Shown: piece after piece, positions 56,701-64,000 of the stretch | Layout of the letters: every line of letters begins with the position of its first letter | Numbering within the stretch: position 1 is the first letter of the stretch | Source of the DNA: Vicugna pacos | Taxonomy: Eukaryota; Chordata; Mammalia; Artiodactyla; Camelidae | NCBI RefSeq assembly: GCF_048564905.1 | Contig: NC_133009.1 | Coordinates: 3,861,001-3,925,000, forward strand | DNA length: 64,000 nt | Direction: 5' to 3' | Position numbers and translations under genes: made by a program | The notes under the pieces: model-generated | Seen by the model: only the letters and a program-made list of their open reading frames with translations | Told to the model about the DNA's origin: nothing | Database searches by the model: none

Positions 56701-58599
56701 AAAATTAAATAATACATGAAAACATTAATAATAAATCACTGGGTCTAAACATATTCTCTACATCTATTAGCAACTATTTATCTCTTAACATCTTGGATGT
56801 TTGCAGCCACCATAAGTGATAGATAATAATTTCCTGGTCTATTGTAAATCATACATTTAAAATTTTACTTCTGCAAAACACTTTGAGAAGAAGCATAAGT
56901 AATAAAATGTGAACTTGCTCAGAGTGAGTAGACATGCAGTTTTTCCTCTGGGGATCCTTTGCTGCCTCTTTGGTTGGTGATTTTGAAATCTTAACAGCAG
57001 TCACGAAAATGTGTTGACATGCTTGGTGCCACTTTGCAATAGCCTCTAGAACAGGGCTCCCTCTAAGCAAAAAGAGCCTTGTGCTGGGGAGCGTGGCTTG
57101 GACTGAACCTCAGTCTCTCCTTCAGCTTTGGGTAGAGCAAACTGCATCATCCCCCGGCGGGGCTGTTTAGGTCTCAGTTAAAGGTTTTGATATCCTTGTT
57201 GCTGTGTATCTATCTCCCTTCTATTGCATTCATTCTGAATTGCTCCTACATTTCATCACTCTCTCCTCGGCCCTTTAACATTAGTTTCTGCAACTGTTAA
57301 GAATTCATTCAGGCATTGGTACCCAAGTGTGTCACATGGTTTCCTCCCCCCATACCATCGTTTCTCATGGCTAAGGACTTGCTTTCAGTTCTTTTCCTCG
57401 TCTCAACGTTCTGTGTGTCCGTATTTACTGTTTTTCATGAACTATTTCTGCCAGTATTAACATATCACGGAAGGGGAAAGTCTTGAAGAATTTTGAGTAA
57501 TTGTCAAGGAGCTTAAGGGTTTTGTTGTCATACTGATTAAATGAATGGCTAACAATGGTGTTTGTGGCATTTACCTTCCCAAGGAGTGTGGGCCGGATAA
57601 GAAAGCTGCTAGTATGTCAGCTGCCAGTTTCTTTGAAAACATAGTCACTGCTTCCCCATAGCAAGCCTTCCTAAATGGACTTCTATTTTGAGAAAAATCT
57701 GCCTACAAACTCTACATTCATATTAAATGTAAATTCAGTTTATCTTGTGCTTATCTTTTCTTTTCTGATGATTGAAAGGGCTGTATGTCCTTAGTGGTTT
57801 TAAATGCTGGGTCTCCAACAGAACTGGTCTTCCCTGCTATCATAGACTGTTCCCTTTTGCTGCCATTTAAGAGCCATGTTCCTGTGGGTTCTGACATGGA
57901 GGTAGGATTTCTTTTTGGTTAAAAAAACACAGGCAAGGGCAATGATACCTTTACATGTTGCATCAATTTATTCACTCATTTTGTCATGTATTTTCATTCA
58001 TCCAATAAATGTTTATTGAACAAATGCTGTGGGCCAAGCATTATTCTAACTGCTGGGCAAAACAGACAAAATCTCAATCATGTGTAATTAAAAGTGATCC
58101 CAAAAGGTAGCTTCAAATATCTATGAATAATGAAATGATCCCATACATGTTCTAGTTCCCAAAAGATTTCGGAGCACTGATTCCTCCTCTTCTCTCTAGG
58201 AAGCTCCATATATTGTGGGAAATGGTATTATACATCCTCTGTATTTACCTGATCCATAATGAGACAGAAGTTTCTAGTAGATAAAATGTGGGGTTCACAA
58301 AAACAATGAAAAAGTCAGTCTCCTTTGCCAATGAGATGGAGGAATCCTTTTCTCCAAATAATTTCCATTGTATAATCCCAATCCTCTTTTTTCCTAAGAT
58401 ATTTAATTACATACATTTGCACTTTCTGCTTTTATGCGACAATATACTTTCAATACTTTTCTCCTATAATTCTATGTTATTTATAATAATGCATGATCAA
58501 ATGGCTATTTAGTTCTCTATTTCCATTGATAAACATATTTTGAAATATTTTCTCCTGAAGAATATCAGAAATTTTTTCTATGCTGGCTAAAAATATTTA
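53751..58599. other. Intergenic DNA without recognised genes
   Basis: Nearly 5 kb, mostly AT-rich. Open frames here lack domain features and splice context. 57980-58080 has the wording of an old interspersed repeat (tccaataaatgtttattgaa, gctgtgggccaagcattatt). Nothing else was identified. Confidence 0.45.
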
Positions 58600-59390
58600 T
58601 GACTTGTCTCCTAGCAAAGGAAAACTGCATAGCCAATATATATGAAAAGACGTTTAATCTCACTAGTAATCAAGGAATTACAAGTTAAAACTGATATTAT
58701 TTTACACCCATCTGATTGGCAAAATTTTAAATTTGGTATTGGCAACAATACCAAGCATTGATAAGGGTGTGACACAAACTTTCACACCCTGCTAGTGGGG
58801 AACTAAATTAGAACTTCTTTGGAGAATAATTTGGCCACATCCAGTAAAGTTAAAGATGCATATACATGTTGACCCAACAATTCCATTCCTAGATATATAT
58901 CCAAAAGAAACTCTAGCATGGAAGCTACATTTATACAAATTTATATAACTGATTCATCAGTGAAAGTGGTTGAATTAAAGCTATGTGTATTAACATAATT
59001 AATTCTCCAAAACACACTCTTGATCAAAGATGGAAAATTGCAGGTTACATGGACAATAATGCCATTTATATAAAAATTACAGATACACAAAACAGTAGTG
59101 TTTTTGCATTCATTTAAAACATGCATCCATTTTGGGTAAAAATGATATGTATAGAAATAATGAATACCACTTTAAGGATCATGGTTACCCCTAAACAGAG
59201 AAGGAAGAAAATTGGACTGGACAAGAGAGTATAGGGGACTTAAATTCATATTTGTAATTTTACAAAAAAATCTGAAGCAAATGTACAAAATGGTTAGATT
59301 GGACAAAGTTTGGTTTTGGATTCACAGTTATTCATTATTCTAACTATTTTTCCTGGATGTTCAAAATATTCTAAAAATAAAAAAAGAAAG
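58600..59390 (+). repeat. Old L1 ORF2 end
   Basis: It has cactagtaatcaaggaatta, then catctgattggcaaaatttt, then ttcacaccctgctagtgggg, then cccaacaattccattcctag, the L1 ORF2 3' order. Diverged. Confidence 0.75.
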
Positions 59391-59544
59391 TATATGTCAA
59401 TGGAACGCAGGTGGTTTGCAAAAAAAGCTAGAAAGCCTGGGGTCAGAGACAGCAGCAATGTGTCTTGTTCAGTGAAACAATGAATTTGGAGGGAAGTGAA
59501 TGTCTATTCAGCAGAGAAGCTGTCTCATCAGGTCATACATATCA

Positions 59545-59705
59545 GGGCTTGGACCAGTGGCTGTGTATTAGATTCATATGAGAGGTTTATAAGAATAAAT
59601 TGGGGCTCACTCCCAGAGACTCTGATTTAATTGGCCTGAGAAGGACATCAGTAATTTTAAAATTACTGAGTGATTCTAACATATAATCAGGGTTAAGAGT
59701 CACAG
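59545..59705 (+). repeat. MER5A-like (hAT-Charlie) MITE
   Basis: It shows ccagtggctgtgtattagat, then ggctcactcccagagactct, then gatttaattggcctgagaag, in MER5A order. Confidence 0.7.
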
Positions 59706-62700
59706 GCTTGGGTGAAATCAGGTAAAATATCCCTCAACATCGTTTGTCTCTTTTCTCTGATTCTAACCTAAGAAGTGACTTTCCAAGGTCTCGACTTGAA
59801 CACAGAGAAGGGAGGAGAGGCTCTGTGAAGGAGACATGAATATACTGGTCACTGGAAAATCCATAAAGTTTACAGAAAAAGTTCCATAGAAGTTCCTGTT
59901 CGTGTGAGTCTATCCACCAGAGAACAATCCATGGTCCTTATGCTGATGAAAACTAGCTTCTGAAACTGTGATGTCAAAGATTAGGCCTTGGATGTGGGGA
60001 CACAAAAATTAACCTTGAGAAACCTTGTCGCATGTCTGGCCAGCCAGAAATCCTCACATGTCACCCTTCCCTTCTACCTAATGGTAGGATTCTATATAAA
60101 ATCTTCGATTTATCATTGTCCTCAGGTAAAGGCCACATATTTTAATATGACCGGTGAGATTTCTGATCAGGGTCCTTCAGGCCTTTAGGTCTTGTCTTCC
60201 CTCCTACACTGCTGAATTGCTCACTTCAGCACCTGAAGTTGCCAAGTCTCTGAGCTTTCATCCTGGAACAAGCTGATGCCTTGCCTATGAGACTCTTCCA
60301 AATCCTCTTCCATGACCACTGTCACCACCCCCATTTTGGATGACTCATCTCTCAGTTTCCAAACTTAGAACTTACATTGCCTGGGGATCCTTCTCTTTTA
60401 CTCAGCGTTATCAGAGCTAGAAGGAAGGACACAGTGGATTGGAAGGAAGTGCACTTTTTAAAGTTTGCAGTCACACTTCTATCTCTTGGAATGAATAGTT
60501 CTTTTCTTTATTATCAGTATTGTTCATCTAAGATGGAGGGTCATGTCTTTCCCATCCATACTATGTCACTACCATTTACCCAAATGCAAAGTGATTTCTC
60601 CCAAGACATTCAGTCTCCTATATACTTTTTTATCCCTTGTCACTTTACCTCTCCACACCTAAGGCTGTTAACTGCAAACACTGGGGTCCTCTATCCTTAG
60701 GCTTTTTTCTCACTATGGAAGAATGCTGGGCTCAAAGACAGCAAGTCAGAGCTGTTGGAGAGTCCTGTTCCCCTAAGAAATTCTCAACTAATGACAAATG
60801 GGGTGCTGGTAGAAAAGCACCCCACCTCCTCTGCCCCTTTGTTGAGATAAATCTGAGGTGGGTTCTCCACTGTCAGAGTTCCCCAGTGGACCTGAGTGTG
60901 ATAATGCTCACTTCATTGGTTTCTTTCCTTTCCGTGTCTCATCTTCTCATATCCCTACTAGTATTTCCTGGAATTTCCTTCCCTGTAGGTTATTTGCACT
61001 GAAATTTGCTTCTGGGGCAACCCAAATCAGGATGGGGCCAATGAAAGAAGCATGTAAAGGGCCATTTAAAAACTTGAACCATCAAGATGTCTGTGACTTA
61101 GAGAAGCATTTTAAAAAAGAGAATGTCCTTAGTCCTCCCCAAGCTGTATAGGGTTTTTATGGTGAAATCAAAACAACCCAGAGTGGCATCTGTGGTATAT
61201 ATACATACATATATATATACGCTAGGATTTTCTTCTCCAACAGACTTGAGACTGGAGATTTGGATTCTAGTCCCAGTTCTAACACTATCTAAGGTGAAAA
61301 ACTTCGGTCAAATCATATTCCTTCACTGGACCTTTGTTTTATTTTTTGTCTGTAAAAGGGGGGTTAAACTCTTTAGTTTTCAACTCTTGTGTCTTATGAT
61401 TTTTAAATCTCTTAGCACTTTCAGGACTGATCTATTGAAAATAGGCTTATGGCTTCATCCATAGAAACTCCTGTTATCCCAGCTTTGTCAGTTCAGCTAT
61501 CTTTGCTCTGAGGAAACAAATTACTGTCCAAGGTCCTGGGGCCACATGTTTGAGCACACACAATGGAACCTGAATTCAGAAGTAGATAACAGATGTTGAA
61601 GAAACAATTCCTGAGTGTTACTGGTGTATGTTCATGCTGACTAAAGGATATTTGTGCTTTGTGAAACTCTTAATCATAATAGTTTTCCTTCTAAGTTTTT
61701 TAAGTGAGCAGCAAGAGTAGACAGTACAGTTGGCTATCTGGACAAAAGATCCTTTGCTCCCTTTTGGAAAATCCCTACATCGAGCTAAGAAAGACCGGTG
61801 CTTTCTGCAGGGTGGCAAAGGAGTATTATATCTGACCCCAGAAATTTCATGACATCCAACAAACATCAGTGTTCTTAACTAATCCAGTGGAATAACTAGA
61901 CATTAAACAAACTAGTGTTTGTTTTTGTTTCTTAAATCTTCCAAATTTTCTTTCAGGTCATGTTTTTGGGCTATTCATGTAAGTTAGACAAACTAATAAA
62001 AAAAACTAATAAATACAAATTAAGTCTTAACCTCACTGAATATTTCATTAGATCATTTGGCCAACAGCATCATCTTTTGTCAAGTATTTGGAATTATAGT
62101 GCTTAGAGTTGGAATAGATTTTTGGAGACTATGATTCAAATATGGCTGGTCATCACAGTAACCTGGGAGCATGTTAAAGACCCAGATTTGTGTGCCACAA
62201 TTCAAGTAAGTCCAAATAACTTAGAAGCCCCAGATGAAAGACCTGGGACTTTTGTTAATGGTCTCCCAGGTGATTATTTTGATGTAGTCAGTTTAGCACC
62301 AATATTTGAACAACTTTAGAAGGTCAATGAACGTTTAGTTCCTCTACCTTATGCAAGACTTTCTATGTTAGTTATTATCCCTAAAGAGTATTAGTCCCCT
62401 TTCGGCTTGAAATTTGTTAAGCTATTGTCTTCTTACTTGTTTCGGCATATGGACAAAATTCATTTACCTGCTCTTTTCCCATTGACCTTGCCGTCAGTTG
62501 GAACTGCACAGAATGAATCTAATGCTACTTCACATATTTGACACCATCTGTGTCTTTCTCTTCTATAGGCCAAGTATGTTACTATTTAATTAATTATATT
62601 ATGAATCCAAGTTCTTGCACCATTATCTTCATTCACAGCTGGATACAACCCACTTTGCTATGCTCTTCCTAAAACATGGTGGGCAAAGTTGACCTCAACA

Positions 62701-64000
62701 TCGTGCAGTATAATCAGTGAACAGAAGAATGAGAATCATCATTTCTCTCTTCCCAAACACTGTAACTTGTCTTAATGTGTTCCAAGACAACAGAAGTGGT
62801 TTAGACCATTTCATCACATTACTGGCTAATACTGAGTTCATTAAATCTTGAAGTTGTTTTAACATGTGCTGCTTTTAAGCCACATTAGTGCTAATATTGA
62901 ATATATCAATTTAAACATTTGAAGACATTTAAAAATTAACTAAGTGTAAGTGCTTATAGTTATATTTACAATATTTCTTTATGTTAGACTTGACAAACTT
63001 CTCCCAGGTCAGTATTACTTGGGATCCTAATCTTTTCAACCAGCTCTGGCTATTCATTCCTACTTCATATTAGTCACATATTTTATACACATGCTATGAA
63101 TAATTCTTCCAAGTCACCCAGAGGGTCATAGTCAGGCTTTTATTTAGGGTGAACTATCAATTGCAGAGAATAATTATTTTGTAAATATTAAGGTAAAAAT
63201 AAAAAGAATTTACCTGAAGCACAAAGTGGATCATGCATGTGCTTTACAGTAGTGTTTTGTAGTCACTGAACTATATTTCCCAACATGTGAACTTAAAAAG
63301 GGTTTAATTCCTCTACCTGGAGTTGGTAAGTCTTACTACTATTTTATTCTAGCTTTTCTCTGGTTGACCTTATTTACATAATTGAATTCACTTCCTTCCT
63401 TCCCCCATGGGTTTTTTCTTAAATTCTTGTAAGACTTCCCATAGGAAATAGGAACCAAGGTACATTGCACTTGCTTCTCAATTCTTCTTTTCCTGATCCT
63501 TTTTAGGTTAAAGAATGTGACAATAGCAACTTTGAAAGCTGGTTTTAAGTCTCTGATTTTTTTGTTGTTGTTAAAGAAAAGCTAATATTATGAATAATCG
63601 TATAATTCGAAACAGCTAAATGTACTGTCTTTAAACCAAAATAAAAAAGCTTTCTATTTTGGGGCACTTAGATATTAACTCATTTGAAGTTAGTTTTAGG
63701 TCTCCAGTAGAAATCAGAAGGTATCTCTATCCTGTCATAAATCACTTTTAATTTTCTCTCTTCTTTGGGTTCCTTTTGCTATTTTTGTATTTTCTGCCAC
63801 CATTATCTCTAATGTAGTCTTCTACAATAGCTTCCCAAGTTCCCTCTCTTTATTCAGTCTCCAAAAATCAGATATGGAAGAGAATATTTTAAAAAATACG
63901 AAAACTCTGAAATTGATATCACAAATAATTATACTATTTTATAGTAAATTCTATCATATAATTATTATATAGTAATGTCACAATAAAATTATCATCTGGG
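59706..64000. other. Intergenic DNA, right edge
   Basis: No exon or gene recognised. A short TA/CA run lies near 61195-61220 and a possible MER5A-like piece near 62130-62270 (cacagtaacctgggagcatg). The expected upstream neighbour in the human order is CD55; none of its exons was seen. Confidence 0.45.

Noticed and set aside
60377-61464. Cluster of plus-strand frames of 97-121 codons
   Set aside because: They overlap in different frames, lack recognisable domains, and no splice pattern links them.
39000-64000. CD55 (DAF) exons on the minus strand
   Set aside because: CD55 is the expected upstream neighbour in the human order, but no SCR-type or signal-type exon was recognised. It probably lies beyond the right edge.
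1-64000. CRISPR arrays, bacterial operons, phage or plasmid features
   Set aside because: The DNA is clearly mammalian: spliced exons, MIR, L1, L2 and camelid SINEs throughout.

Overview
This is mammalian nuclear DNA, almost certainly from a camelid. The tRNA-Ala(AGC)-derived SINEs at 12099-12328 and 25676-25792 have the camelid Vic-type head and lie between clean target-site duplications. The window covers the complement-receptor part of the regulators-of-complement-activation (RCA) cluster, transcribed right to left (minus strand). Gene calls rest on reading exons, splice sites and phases by eye and on remembered human CR1/CR2 protein sequences; no search was run.

Main gene: a complete CR2 (CD21) gene runs from the start codon at 38718 down to the stop at 11494. 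The exons join in frame. The CR2-type product is 1034 aa with 15 short consensus repeats (SCRs), close to human CR2 (1033 aa as I recall). Between the signal-peptide exon and the first CR2 SCR exon lie seven further exons (34819 to 29752) coding six SCRs that resemble the N-terminal repeats of CR1 (CD35). They are in the same splice phase, so one gene could make a CR1-type protein of about 1411 aa with 21 SCRs and a CR2-type protein, as the mouse Cr2 gene does. An extra SCR exon like the optional human exon (about 21921-22097) is also present, but its expected AG acceptor reads AA.

Second gene: the left end holds the promoter, CpG-rich region and signal-peptide exon (3535-3652) of a separate CR1-like gene on the same strand. 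Its remaining exons lie beyond the left edge. The order CR2 then CR1 agrees with the human order CD55-CR2-CR1.

Layout: 1-3534 is intron 1 of the CR1-like gene (L1, AT-rich tract, MIRs). 3535-3900 is its first exon and promoter. 3900-11493 is intergenic and repeat-rich (solo LTR, L1, MER20, an unidentified possible retrocopy, MIR, a long L2). 11494-38718 is CR2. 38719-38900 is the CR2 promoter. 38900-64000 is non-coding upstream DNA filled with L1s, a solo LTR split by an L1 nest at 40.4-46.8 kb, a U2 snRNA retrofragment at 52150, and a right-hand third where little is recognisable. No other protein-coding gene, CRISPR array or novel system was found. The most interesting points are the dual CR1/CR2 architecture beside a separate CR1 gene, the altered splice sites, and the repeat insertions with preserved duplications.
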